Of a stretch of 64,000 bases of DNA, positions 47,515 to 59,953 are shown one piece after another. The DNA comes from Erodium maritimum (Eukaryota; Streptophyta; Magnoliopsida; Geraniales; Geraniaceae). The DNA lies in the NCBI GenBank assembly GCA_963921825.1, contig OY997596.1, forward strand, positions 59,222,754 to 59,286,753, read 5' to 3'. Positions within the stretch are counted from its first letter, which is position 1. Each line of letters opens with the position of its first letter. The position numbers and the translations under genes were made by a program. The notes under the pieces were generated by a model. The model had not been told where the DNA came from, ran no database searches, and saw only the letters and a program-made list of their open reading frames with translations.

Positions 47515-50500
47515 TACTAATTGTTATTTTAGAAGGGGAGAGACATCCAGTAATAATATTGTTTTAGTATGGAACTTTTGTGCACCTTCCATGTTGATGT
47601 ATATGATCAATGGCTGCATGTACATCATCAACAATTTCGACAGTGCAAGCCAATGAACTGTACTCATGATGAAACGAAGGCGCCTGTGGAATTTTCAGCA
47701 AGGAGCTTGCTTGTGGGCCACCATATACTGTAACACCTGGAAACAATGCACATGAAAATACTTATCTATCAACAATATTTAATGAATTAATCATTTGGAG
47801 GAATGTCCCTTGATAGGGGTTAATAGCACCAATATAACTTTGCAAGTAAGTTGAGGAACTTGAGAAAAAGGCAATACATTACCTTCAGTGCGAAGAATAT
47901 CAACAAGCTGATTGAGAACTCCATTTTGCACTAAATCTTTGTGTACAAGCAATGTTTCCTAAGAGCATGAATGAGAGATGTTAATACTTTATGGTATTAT
48001 CAGATTATATGAAAGAGAAAGTACGAAACAATTACCATTGCATTACAGGCAGCTGGATAATCTACTTTTGCATCCAATACAATGTGCTTTGCCGTGTTAA
48101 TATTTGCAGACTTATCAACAAAAACATGGCAGATTCCATCTATGTTAATACAAATACATCATTAGACAAGAAAATAAATATGGTAAAGGAATTCAGGCAA
48201 ACAATGAGCACATCCTCTTACCAGCATGACCTAAAACCGGTATCTTAGTTGATTCCTTGATTTGAGTAACTAGTTTGTTGCTGCCTCTCGGGATCACGAG
48301 ATCGATCACATCATCAAGCTGGATGATAAATGTGAGTACAAAATCAGTTACCTTTCAAAACATATACCGATAAGTTGTAATTTTGAAATTAACCAACCTT
48401 AAGCAGATCAGGGATCTCATCTCTTGAAGTCACAAGTCCTATAAGTTTCCCACCAACACTATCTGGGATGGCTTCAGTGATGACCTTAAAATATAGGGAA
48501 TGATGATTGTAAATAAGATATAATCACATCATAATTTATTTTATTTTAATAAACTAGAAACCTTATGCAAAATTGCATTTGATCGTCTAGCTTCTTTTCC
48601 TCCTTTTAATAGAAGGCCGTTCCCACTTCGGATTGCTAATGAAGCTATCTGTTAAAAATACAAGAAACGAAACAAAAAAGTCTATTATAATCGATGAAGA
48701 TAACTAGCATAGTAAGAGACAAGCACAAGAACAGCCATTTATTTTACCTGTACTAGTGCTTCAGGCCGAGACTCAAAAACTATCAAGAGAACCCCCAAGG
48801 GGGATGATGTTTTGTCTAAGAGGAGCCCTTCAGCAAGCTGAACAACAATCATCATCAGAAACATCAAAGAAAGGTAGTCATGTTTAGTAATCATGACATA
48901 CATTCCAATGGCAACAATCATCTTAATTTGTAAGATGAGAAGTACAAAAAAAGCAACAAATGAAATTCTATCCATGAAATAAAATTATGTTCACATGTAT
49001 CTGAAGAATGTACAAGTACAAAAGTGACACGAAAAACTAAATAAACAAGGAATAAACATCTGTAGACTGTAGGAAAAAGAAGAGATCAGCCAAGTATTAA
49101 TTCTAAATAGGGTTTTAAAATATCGTGTTCTTTGTATCTAGGTGTTTTGTAATATTGTAAACTTGAAAATGCGCTTACAATCAAAATTCATTACCTCAGT
49201 TCTCTTTAACACGCGCCCAATTGGATCTTCCATGTTTGCCAGTTTACGCATGGAGCTAGCAAGACTTGAAATCTGTAAAGAAAAATAAACCTCAGTAAGA
49301 GTAAGCCAGACATGAAGCAAATGCTACAAATTGCAAACAATAACTTTGGATGATCAATTGAACTAAGAATTTTTTAGTAATTCAGCACTATCTTGCCTTC
49401 TTAGGCTTCAATGCCAATCGAGCTAGCAAGGGTTTTTCATATCCGGCCAGTTCTGCATAAGCCAGATCGGCTTCATTTTCAGCAATGATCTGTTTCACAT
49501 TTGCTTCTAGGGCATCGGCAATGTCAAGCAAAATTTTCTTCCTGTCTTCCGAAGACAAGGCCTGCATAACAATATATTATCATATTAGTTATTAAAAAGC
49601 TATGCTGCTAAACAAGAACAAACTTAAGAAGGTAAATATGGCTCCAATTTGCAAAAGAAACAAATTTCATCACAATATAAGTAAATTATTATTGTTGTGA
49701 CCATGATGCAATGGGACGTGTAGCTACCTGAAGACGCCTGGAACTTTCCCTTGCTGCAACTGCCATCTCACGAGCACAAACTTCAGCAACGGGAGCCCAT
49801 AAATGTGCATCTTTATGAAAGATGGTACCGATTCCCTCACCTTGAAGGACTTTAATTATATTTCCACCAGCATACCCACTAGAAAGGAACAACAAGAAGG
49901 TTATTATGTTGACTGCGTAAACTGGCATCAGTTATGGCTGACAACCCGTATAGTTTGCATAGCTATCCTAATTCCATACAAAAAAGTCAACATGTTTCTC
50001 TCAAGTTCCATAGCTTCTCTGTGTCGATCCAACCACAGGAAACCAGCCTTGATAGCCATGTAGGATACCTGGTAATAACAACCGGGATGCCCGCATCTGC
50101 TGCACCAACAGCAGCTTTTACTTTCGCAGTCATACCTCCTCTACCCACCCTGGATTTATCACCAAAAGTGATTTCACCCTGATGCGTTTCTTTGATGTAT
50201 GTATGGATTAGCTTTGATTGTGGGTCGCTGGGAGGGCCACTGTAAAGACCATCCACATCGCTTAATAGAACAAGAAGGTCTGCTTTCAGCTCCAGAGCCA
50301 GGAGAGCTGCTAAGCTGTCATTATCCCAAAATATACCTGATGAATCCTGCAATGATTATCATTAATCAGATTTGTGAAAAAAAAAACTGAATACACATTG
50401 TATGGGAGATAACCACATGTGAGAAGGAACACACACACAAAATTACTGGAAAAAACATTAATGAACTATGGACATCCATAAGGACATAAAATTTCCCAAT

Positions 50501-52414
50501 TGAATATTGAGGGAAATGGATATCTACACAAGCATGTACCCCCAGTTAACAATATTAATTTAACAAAGGCAGTGTAACTAGCCCAGGATACATTCACTTC
50601 ATTCAGCAGAAGCACACTATACAACATATAAAACCAAGAGTTATTGTTTTGTTTTTTGCTAGACATTACATTCTTAATGATAGTTGGACAAAAGGGCTGC
50701 TTATGGGAGACACAAATTTCAGTTCTGCTCATACTGTATACTGCTTCTTGGCATGAGCTGAAGGTAAAGAAAAGCATGTGACTTTTTACTCTAAATAAAC
50801 ATACGAAAGATAAGTTGAAGCACTAAAAGTGAACAGAGAACATTTTCGCACCTCATATGGAGCTTTCCTGGTACTAACTGCATCATTTTCATTCAATACG
50901 GGGATAACCTTGAGATCCAATAAGGATTCTACTGTCTTGGTAAGTTGACTTCTGAATTCCTTGTCTCTAAAATCACTATCAGTTACAAGAAGTTGGGCTG
51001 ATGTCAAATCCAGCTGCATAGAAAAATCAAGTTTCATCGTAAATGGAAGAAAAAAAGGTGAACCCTTGTAATAGCAATAAGCCGACAACTAATCTAAATA
51101 CCTGGCTAAACAATGTATCATATAGAGCCATTAGACTATTTTGTCCAACAGCTGCACATGCTTTCCCAGCAAGCTCAACGGGTGGTTTCTGTAGATCAGC
51201 AAAGCTAAAATAGAGAAACAACCAAACAAGTTAACAACCAAGTATAAGGCACCCAATAAAACATATATACAAAACCATTGCAAACTGATTTTTATATATA
51301 AGCACCCATAAGCAAAGATTCAGTAACATAACTCGAAAATATGAATGACAGTACATAAGCAAGGACATTATTTAGATCAACACAGACTATAACTACAAAA
51401 TTGAACACAGTTCAAAACCCGTCATTTAAGAAAAAAAAACTAAAACAACAAAACAAGTACCTGCTGTTGACTAATTTGCGGTATCTAAGTCTTTGGCGAC
51501 CAAGACCAACAGCACCAGAGGACACCAAAATAACCTCATAACCTTGTACATTCAATTCCTTAATCTGTATTATTGCATACAATAAATCAAAATTCAACAC
51601 AGGAAATGCTGAAAATGGCACTGCATGAACAATTAACAAACTGGGGATGATTGCAAAAACTCGCAGTAAACTATGCGCGTTCTGGTGAACTATTTTTTTG
51701 GCAAATGACATCCCCAACTATTTTCCGCCTTTAAAACGTTAAAAGTCGGAAGTAATCATGCAAAAGTGCATAGATTAGGGTTACAAATTGCAAAACACAA
51801 TAATGTAAAGGGAAAATATGGCATTTCAAAAAACTGAAGTCCCGTGACCGTCACATGACTAATATCCGAAAATAGTAGGGGATGTCATTTGCCATAAGAA
51901 AAAAATTCACATATAGTATTTGCAAAACGAGCCTAGTTCATTGCAAGTTTTTGCAATTATCTCACCAAACTATCAACACCAACACCAAAAGCAACACAGT
52001 ACACAAACCTGCTCACAGAGCGCTCCCAATCTCCCTAGCGCCAATCTTCCATCACCTCGAGTCACCACAGCTGTCCCCACCTTCAACCATCAAAACACAC
52101 ACAAACTCAGCACAGACCACAAATTCATCACCATAATCATCATCAACAACAACATCAAAAATCTAAGTGAAATAGAACAGCTCTAGCTTCTCCATTTCCA
52201 ATCAACAGACTCACCCAAATGTGCATGCAAATGCTAAATCACGACAAGGACTAATTAAGGAGCATAAATGAACTCAACACACAAAGCATGAACGGCGCAT
52301 TAATGGCGGAAAATGGAAAGCATGAACTCAACACAGAGAGAAAAAAGTGAGGGCAAAAGGAACCTTGACGACGATACGCTTCACGTCCTTGAGAAAAGCT
52401 CGGGAACGATCCAT
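45922..52414 (-). CDS. P5CS: Delta-1-pyrroline-5-carboxylate synthase
   Basis: Twenty exons in transcript order: 52414-52364, 52080-52009, 51564-51461, 51204-51102, 51013-50852, 50346-50069, 49878-49728, 49561-49397, 49272-49195, 48837-48748, 48648-48562, 48484-48398, 48318-48222, 48139-48036, 47958-47883, 47736-47586, 47453-47385, 46658-46592, 46498-46428 and 46003-45922. All phases join to 714 residues. The enzyme makes the first two steps of proline synthesis from glutamate. The N-terminal glutamate-5-kinase part shows [54 protein letters not shown] and [16 protein letters not shown]. The C-terminal gamma-glutamyl-phosphate reductase part shows [29 protein letters not shown], the catalytic Cys in [12 protein letters not shown], and [19 protein letters not shown]-like [15 protein letters not shown]. 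Intron 8 has a GC donor. Introns 2, 17 and 19 contain transposons. No coding defect. Confidence 0.95.
46105..46393 (+). mobile_element. MITE in P5CS intron 19
   Basis: Left GGATAATGTCACTCTACGTA and the inverse of the right end (GGGAAAATGTTACTCAGCTA) are similar, as are TGCATCATTTGCAAATAAC and TGCATCATTCTCAACTAAC. About 290 bp; one arm recurs at 35540-35650. Confidence 0.55.
46890..47012 (+). repeat. SINE 3' fragment in P5CS intron 17
   Basis: The sequence GGGGTTAACCTCAGATAGAT..TTTCTTGCTTTATTGTTGAT plus an A-run matches the 3' half of the adjacent SINE family. The head is missing (5' truncated). Confidence 0.5.
47040..47330 (+). mobile_element. tRNA-derived SINE in P5CS intron 17
   Basis: The A box GGTTGGCCTAGTGG (47045) and B-box-like GATTTCCGAGTCC (47089) are about 35 bp apart. 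A body of roughly 200 bp follows, ending TTTCCTGCTTTATTGCAAAT plus A-run. Orientation is opposite to P5CS. Confidence 0.7.
47479..47511. repeat. (AT)16 microsatellite in P5CS intron 16
   Basis: Uninterrupted AT dinucleotides between exons 17 and 16 of P5CS; likely length-polymorphic. Confidence 0.9.
51655..51968. mobile_element. MITE in P5CS intron 2
   Basis: Inverted arms: GATTGCAAAAACTCGCAGTA at the left and TTGCAAGTTTTTGCAATTAT at the right, with GGCAAATGACATCCCCAACT pairing to AGGGGATGTCATTTGCCATA. About 310 bp; same family as 5340-5760. Confidence 0.7.
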
Positions 52415-53019
52415 GGCGGTGAGACTCGGTGCCGTCGAGTGGTGTCAACTCAGTGAGTCCGACGAGATATGAGGCAAATCGGGGAGGAAGGGCTACAGAT
52501 ATTTATAGGGTTTAGGATTAGATTCCGAAAAGCTCGAAATTAAAATTCAATTCAACAAGAGCCAAACACGAGGACAAACAAAATATTAAATTCAGAGACC
52601 TTAATTTATTTATTTATTGTAATTTTTTAATGCTCGCAATCAGATAACGCCACGTATCCGTGACGGAGGGTACTTTCGTAATTTTCAGTATCTGGTGGCA
52701 GAGAGCGGTGGTGGGTGGGTTTGAACTCCAAGAGGTATCGTAATTGATTTGAAGACATTTTTATAATGGGATGGAATAATTAATTAATAGTAAACGGCGC
52801 TAATTAATTAAATTAGAGTATTAACTGAATTTGTAGAGAGTGGATTGGACAGAGATCCGTGTCATGCGGAGAGGTTAAAATTTAAAACCCAGGTTGATTG
52901 GTTTTGGTGTGATATTCTGTTGATGAATATTATTTACATACAGAGGTGGCATTAGGCAGTGTTTATCATTTAAATTGTGTTTTTTAGTAAATTGCAGGTA
53001 CCTACAATGATTAAATTAA
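52415..53019. promoter_or_regulatory. P5CS upstream region
   Basis: Minus-strand promoter region of P5CS. TATTTATAGGG at 52499-52509 on the plus strand reads CCCTATAAATA in the gene's direction, a good TATA box about 90 bp upstream of the ATG. An ACGT core (GCCACGTATCC) lies at 52649-52659. The remainder to 53019 is AT-rich and empty. Confidence 0.6.
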
Positions 53020-53395
53020 CTAGAGTCATCTGGGGTGTTTCTAAGGAGATACACTCCGGTCGTTACAAAACATAACCCTTCTCGTTTTCGACCTCTTTCT
53101 TTTCTTGACATATTCTTTGAGCGATTGTTATAACAATACATATTTGGTTAAGTTGAGACTTGAGACGGGAAAAGTCTCATGAATCTACGGAACTCAACAC
53201 AATTGGAATAAGAAACCACCCCCTAGTTTCTCTCTGGTCTATATCGGGCTTTTAGTTATGGGACTAACGTTTCGGTTGTCACTGAAACTATATTTCATCC
53301 CCGTATGTTCTTTCCAATTATGTATGATCATTTTGACTCTATCTCATTGTATTAATATAATCACGCTCGGTTGCTGGAAAAAAGTATATTATGTT
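53020..53395 (+). mobile_element. LINE 3' end, 5' truncated
   Basis: Homologous to the 3' UTR of the LINE at 42264-43665 (shared CTGGGGTGTTTCTAAGGAGA-like start, ACATATTCTTTGA, CAACACAATTGGAATAAG, ACCACCCCCTAG, TTTCGGTTGTCACTGAAAC), ending TTGCTGGAAAAAAG. A typical truncated insertion. Confidence 0.65.
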
Positions 53396-54430
53396 TTTTA
53401 AGTGGAACTATCGTTCATATTGTTAAGTCATACGACGAAAGATAACATTAGAAAATAATAGATATGTTCGCGATGTTGACCCTATAACAGAAATGCTCGG
53501 TTATTCCAGGTGACTGTATCTATCCCTATGCTCATGAGGGAGCACAACTATTGTTTTTCCCAGCTCAACTCGATTCAACCTGTCAAGTAAATAGTTAACA
53601 TAGAGTTTCACCATATTGGAGGACCAACTCAACTAAAATGTCAACATTATAGTTGAATGCTCAATTATAGTTTCACATTCTAATTGATGGAAAATGTCAG
53701 TTCATTCCGATGGTGTAATCTAGCATGTGGTTATCATAGTAAAAGATATTACGTACATTGGGAACCACCGTAAGAGAACAACGAATAAGGTTTGGTCAAC
53801 CCTACATAAAAAAATCTACTTGTGCAAATGTGGACTGTGTAGTCTTTTATCGATCCAGCGTTCGTCGACCCGAGTCTAAAGCAAAAAGAAAATGTTGGAC
53901 TACAAACTTAATAAGAAATCTATACCGATACCCGATGAAGTTGGTGCCACCATTGAACTAGTAGACATGATGTATTCCACTAATTTATCGAACTAATTAC
54001 AAATTTATCATCATATATTTTTGGATCAAGTTTCAGCTCTTTCATTTATCAAATGTATAATGTAAACAAGACTTTTAATTGAAAGAGTTATTTTTTTATT
54101 GAACTATCAATTCATCATACAATCATCTACCATTTATTTAATTTTATTTATTTTGTGAAGTTGTTGACTATGAATTTCAATGATGAAATTCTATGCTAAC
54201 TCAGTTTCTTTCCAACGCATAACAATGATGTAAGTCAACGGGAAGCCTCTACACGAAAAGACAAAAGGTAACAAACCGATTATTATGGTTAAAATTTTAA
54301 CAATTTAAGCATATTCTATTCCCGGAGCATATACCAAGTTCAGTTATACAAATGGCAAGTTCAATGAGAACATAACACATAGGATTCCTATTTAATTCTC
54401 AAACTCCTACATTAGAGTATACACTTTATC
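53396..54430. other. Intergenic gap
   Basis: AT-rich; a short open frame at 53758-53961 has no recognised domain. Nothing else seen. Confidence 0.35.
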
Positions 54431-54432
54431 GT

Positions 54433-54798
54433 GTGTGTTTTTTTGTAAGTATACATGAGACTCCATTTGAGCTAGTAACTTCCCTCGGGCTAAACGCAAA
54501 AATAAGCGAGTCCGGTAAGGCCGGTCTAAGCTTATTCGCTCTCTCAAGGACGTTAGTCCCACTCGCTCCCTCCGGAAGAAATCTGAAGCTAAACGGGCCT
54601 GGGCTCTCTGCAAATCGTTGGGTTTCACCTCCTCTTACGGGGATGATGAGACTATCAAAATGTTCGAAGCCGTCGGCTAATATTTCGCAGTCTCTTCTTC
54701 TCCTTCCTTGTTTTTTTTTTCTTCTTCCATTTTTGTAATTCTCCTTTGGAGTCATTGCTTGAATATAATCGGTTTTTTTTCACGGATCAAAAAAAAAA
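54433..54798 (+). mobile_element. LINE piece: ORF1 C-terminus and 3' tail
   Basis: One frame reads RSLRKKSEAKRAWALCKSLG followed by an acidic end, the pattern closing plant LINE ORF1 proteins. It then passes through a C/T-rich 3' UTR to TCACGGATC plus an A-run at 54789-54798. No ORF2 lies between. Confidence 0.55.
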
Positions 54799-54802
54799 CT
54801 TA

Positions 54803-55529
54803 TACTTTATTTTTGGAAGCGGTATATTTCATTAATAGGTTAAATCGAATGCATGAGAAAATGACGAGTCTTTGAGGTTGAGATTGTAGTTTGGGACCCA
54901 TCAAAGGCATACCTTCAAGTGCTCTAGGTCACATAACCAACACTTATTTGATATCATAGGTAACAACAGAACATTAATAAGGTTGCCATAAATCTATTGA
55001 GCATATAAGTGAATACAATAGATTAGGTTTCTTGCTATTCTTGTTGGTGGATGGTCTTGCTTGGAGTATTTTGGGGTGCCCCATTATGTGGAGGGTGACT
55101 TAGGGTTGGTCAATATCGATACATGAAAGTTTTTCAGCTCATTGTCCTATATTGGTTCGAAGTTTTCATACCTCCCGACGAAGTTGTTGAGTTGACCTCG
55201 CCTGAACATCCGTGCTATCTGTCTTTTCTATCTATGGTGTCAGGACAAGGCTAATATGATAGTCATCGCTGGGATAGTGGGAGCCACATATATTTTTATT
55301 GAAGTCAGGTGTCAGTCGGACAGATCCCGCTTATAAGTCGCCATCCAAATCAACGTGGGACGTAGCTTCTCCTGGTTCTATCGATATTAGTATATTCATG
55401 TTATCGTCATCCTCATCTCCAACAAGGTAGATCATCCCCATATGTCCTTGAAGGACCACAAGTCCGTCAGTCACCAAGTCGCACAGAGACGACAAACCAA
55501 CGGACAAATGATCGAAAGACGAGATGGGA
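54803..55529. other. Intergenic gap, possible reverse LINE tail
   Basis: GGAAGCGGTATATTTCATTA at about 54818 resembles the reverse of plant LINE 3' ends (compare 12060-12100), so a decayed minus-strand LINE may occupy part of 54803-55440. No gene seen. Confidence 0.3.
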
Positions 55530-55655
55530 AAAAGAGAAAGAGAGAGAGAGAGAGAGAGAAGAAGAAGAAGAAGAAGAAGAAGAAGAAGAAGAAGAAGAAG
55601 AAGAAGAAGAAGAAGAAGAAGAAGAAGAAGAAGAAGAAGAAGAAGAAGAAGAAGA
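55530..55655 (+). repeat. (GA)n-(GAA)n microsatellite
   Basis: About 13 GA units are followed by about 32 perfect GAA units. Long pure purine runs on one strand can form triplex DNA and vary in length. Confidence 0.95.
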
Positions 55656-55906
55656 GTCTCGTAGAAGAGACGTAAACGTACTCATTCCATCGTTCGACCG
55701 CAACAACATGACAATTGCTTGAGAATACCCTGAAAACTTCTTGTCTTAGGAGAGAGAACAAAGAGCACATAGGTACTATTAGCCTCTCGCGCGAACATGC
55801 CTGTACAATACCCCCAATCAGAGCTAGGATAGCCTCCGAACTAGAAATGACCAACACTACGTTTATACAACCTGATTCAATCTCAAAATTAATTTGAAGG
55901 TAACAT

Positions 55907-55979
55907 GTCTAAGCCCGGGTTTAAACCGGGGACCTCTTGTGTGTAAGACTAGCGTGATAACCGATCACACCACCCAAAC
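55907..55979 (-). tRNA. tRNA-Val-like gene, probably a pseudogene
   Basis: The minus strand folds as a 73-nt cloverleaf. The acceptor GTTTGGG pairs with CTTAGAC (three G-U pairs), the D arm is GTGTGATCGGTTATCAC, the anticodon loop CTTACAC (anticodon TAC, Val), and the T arm CCCGGTTTAAACCCGGG. The anticodon stem has an A-A mismatch, and the T loop reads TTTAAAC instead of TTCGAAC, which weakens the B box. That pattern fits decay of a methylated CpG. It could be a relic tRNA or a tRNA-derived retroposon head. Confidence 0.55.
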
Positions 55980-56074
55980 AGATATGCTATGTTCCTTTGT
56001 TATATGTTTAAAACAAATTCATAAAAATGTCTTCAAGTTTCGAATTTAAGTGTTTATGACAAATCCTTGTTTTA

Positions 56075-56223
56075 ATGTTTCAAAAGAAAACAGAAAAAGG
56101 ATGTCTCTCTCTCTCAGTGACTTCGACGACTCGCCGGCTCCGAGCACCATCTCCGGTCGCTCGGGCTCTACCATCGCGTGGCAATTCCTTCTCCGGCCGT
56201 CCAAAGGTCTCCTCTTTGATACA
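56075..56223 (+). mobile_element. LINE ORF1, 5' part (interrupted by an LTR element)
   Basis: The frame opened at 56075 runs RPKVSSLIH up to the ATACA target duplication (56219-56223) and is in the same frame as the sequence resuming after 62612. It is the N-terminal, Ser/Arg/Pro-rich part of the RRM-type LINE ORF1. The exact LINE 5' end is not resolved. Confidence 0.65.
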
Positions 56224-57733
56224 TGATGTAGGCATAAAATGCATCGGTTTTTGGATGTTTTTAGCCCACATTATTGAGCTCTTTAGTCCCGGGGTTGTAC
56301 AATTTGGTGCACTTTTCTCTCGTTACTCGTACTTTGTCTCTCGTTGTGTTTTGTAGGTGCTTTGATCGAAAAAGGGCAAAAATAGAGGAAACCCCGGTTT
56401 TAGGAGTTTTGGAAGCTGGCTGATCTTGCGAAGGGCATAAATCCCTCATACGAACTCCGAATTGCTTCAAATAATATATCAAATCGAAGAGAATTCAAAG
56501 ATCTACAACTTTCGTCAAGGGACCGTCACTGTTCTGATACGGGAAGAGGCCCGTTCCGTGCCTCATTCCGGTCCGGTAATCGGCCCATTCCGGGTCTCAT
56601 TCCGGGCCGATTTCCAGCACGTTCCGGGCCACATTCCGGCCCGTTTTTGGGCCCATTCCGGGCCATGCTCCGGGCCACACGCGTCAGGCCTTCTCCCAGC
56701 TCCGTTTTTGGCATAAAAATAGGAAATTTCCTCATTCAAAAGTCAAATTTACCTATTCCAATTCCTATTTGGAGTAGGGAAAGAGGTCTTGAAGTCCTAT
56801 ATATAGAAGAGCAACCATAAGAAAAGGGAGAACTTGTATTGGGCATTATTTTAGAGAGATTGAGAGTTAGTGTTTGAGTTTTGGTGAGAGAGAAGTGCTT
56901 AGGAACAAGGATTGAAACAAAGCTATTGAAGTTTCATCATTTAATTGGTATTTTGTATCAACTTTTACCTTTCAATTATGTTTATCTCTTGTTCTTTTTC
57001 ATCTTTGTGTTCTTCCTTCTTCTCCATGAACTAAATTTCTATTGATCTAGGGCTAAGGGAAGCAATATGAGTAATTGATTCAATGGGTTTGTGGTTATTG
57101 TGTGCAATTTGTGTTTAGGATACTGTTTACATAATTTGGAATTAATGCTTCATCAAATTGATCACTTGATAGTTGATTAGGTTTTAGCACTCAATAATCG
57201 AAAGCTGAGAGTGTCTAAAAGGACTAAGGATTATGTAACTCGGGTTTAAATCTAGTCTCTAATAAAGTTAGGTTAACACGAGTGTAACAGCTATAGGTGT
57301 ATAAACCGAAAGTTAGAGGAGTTCATGAATCGTAATGTTGTATGTCTCACTACACCCAGATTAGAAATAACTAGGTGGTCATATTATACTAGGGGCCTAA
57401 TTCGATCGAAAGATGTTTAGGACCAGCTGAGAGAACTTCCGTTACCTTTAAACTTACCTTATTTGCACATGTAAACACAAACCCCTGCGAATTAATCGTC
57501 ATATTGTGACCCCGTTAAAGTCCTAGATCACATTTTCTCTGAATTTCACAAACACCTGATATTTTGTCTCTTACTTGATTCCAATTTATTTTAATTTAGA
57601 CCTCAAACTGTTATTTACATCTTTAAAACCAAAAACAAATCTTTTCAGAAACAGATTAACTAACGGATTTTAAATCGAGTGTCTGTTTTACTGCTCCCTT
57701 GGGTACGATAACCGGACTTGAACCGAAATACTA
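56224..57733 (+). repeat. LTR-derived left arm
   Basis: LTR copy in plus orientation, inverse of 61043-62607. It contains a GC-rich minisatellite (56548-56690) of CATTCCGGGCC-like units. Confidence 0.85.
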
Positions 57734-59953
57734 ACTTTTCTCGCCCCGAGAAAACTAAACTAATAAAGCAATTTAAAGATATGTCCCGGTTAAACCCCGA
57801 GGTTCACCTCGATAGGAGGAGTCCGGGCCTCCTTTATTCAAAACAATGAAAAGTAAAGATACACGTGCATTGCATAAACTTAAATCTAATGCATTCCTAA
57901 GACACACTACATGATGCATGCAAAAGGGCACAAAAGTAGGTGATTTGCCAAGAACGAATGCAATAATGATCAAAAGAGTTTTCTCAAAGTTGTCACATGC
58001 TACAAGTCCTTACACACATCAAAGAAACATATAGTCCGATGAATACAGTTTAAGCATGATGCTACTCACATTCAAGAATAACTTTTTCCATTTAAACTTG
58101 CATTTCCTCATTTACTCTAACCCATTGTTTTCTCTTTTCTCTATACACGGAGTTTAGAAGTTCATATGCTATCATGTTAGACCCATCTCCACTAATTGTA
58201 AGGAATCATAACTAATTAAGAATCAAAAAGGTCTTTAATTAAGCTTGTAATGTAAGGTTAGGCAAAAGGTAGGGAAGGAACATGAAAAGAAGCTCAAATA
58301 GATATCTCAAGACAAGAGTGCTTCATTCTCACACCATTATATATCACACATCCCAAACCCCATTTGTACACCATTCACCATTTGCCATCTCTAATACCTT
58401 TTTTTTTCTTTTATTGAATAGCTAAGTGTAGCACTAATTTGCTCATTCATTTTTTTTTTCTTAGCTATCACACTTATACCACCATTATTCAACCCATCTC
58501 GCATTACCCCACACTTGTCTTTTTCACTGGGGATATGAAATTGTTATTGTTCCCTCTTTTTCTGTTTTTTTTTTCTTTTTTGGGTAATGCTATAATAATT
58601 TCTCTCAATACCATCCAATGGCATATGAATACATTTTTTTTTCTCTTTCGCTTACTCAACATCCCAAATAATAATCCCTCTCAATGAAGCACCTAAGTCA
58701 AGAGATACGGGTGCAAACAATAACGAGGATATAAAAAGAAACGAAAGGCACATAGGATCATAATGTTTGGGTTAGAAACGAAAGGTTAAAGCTCAAATGA
58801 GGTGACTAAGAGATATAATTATGCAAAGGTAGACAATTTTGGCCCAAACGGTCCATAGATGGCCTAAAATCTTTTTCTCAAATAATCATGTTCCTTATTC
58901 TTATTTCGCCTCGAATGGGTCATACATGTAGTTCTAGACTCAAATTACCATGTATAGAAATCAAAGAAATTCCACACTAGTTCTAGCAAACACTCAGAAT
59001 GCAAGTGGAAGAGCTACTCCTAATGCATGTGCTTTCACTACTCATTTGATTCATCCAAGATCCATATATAATTTTGATTTATGCAGGGAAATAAGTATAT
59101 TCAACAGTCCAATCACTGAATCCTTAAGATCATACACTATAGACTCAACAAATCACCAGAAAATATTTTTTTGATTTTTTTCAAAATCTTCAATATTTTT
59201 GTATTTTTCAAAAATTTATAACACGAAATGATGCATGAGCACAAAAAGAAAAACAAAATGCAAGACATACCCCACCCCACACTTTAAAACTAAGCATTGT
59301 CCCCAATGCGACTCAATCCTACACATGCTCCTAGTCACATAACTAATAACCCCACACTTATAATCAACAAACACAATTCACGAAATCCTATATGCATGTT
59401 CTATCAGCATGGCAATTCGGGCGCTCAGCGCCCACCAGATAGCATAAAGGAAATACAATAGCGGTATACAATAAAAAATAGGAAGGGAAGAGATACTGCC
59501 CCTCGAAGAACCGTTATGCGAATTGCATTAATTGTGGGAATCCTCGTGCATAGATGGATGGAGAGCTATGTCGCCCAAGTGAGTTCACAAGAACTCGGCG
59601 CCAACAAATACAACTATAATTCTCACGCTTCCATCCTGTATCACCAACTTGCACAAATAGTCAGAAAATAAGAGCAAGATATAACATATACAAAACAAAG
59701 AGGGGTAGTGATATTGGGTTGCCTCCCAACAAGCGCATTTGTTTAACGTCGTTAGCTCGACATGTATGAGGCTTAATCAGGAGGCCTCCCAAAAATCTCA
59801 TACTTCCATTGTGTCCTTCTCTTTAAATGTGAGTAAAAAAATGGGAGAAGGAACACAATGTAGCACAAGATATTATTTCTCGAGTTTTGCAAAAGTTCCA
59901 AACTCAAGGCTAGTCTCATCAAGCTCGCCTTCACAGAATAATTATAATTTGGT
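57734..59953. other. Non-coding internal part of the LTR fossil
   Basis: AT-rich internal region between the left arm and the protease-like segment. It holds several T-runs (58400-58660) and the conserved Athila-type word near 59721-59740. No gene seen. Confidence 0.5.

Noticed and set aside
55442-55675. Open frame encoding a poly-lysine tail
   Set aside because: Produced by the GAA microsatellite; no domain or promoter.
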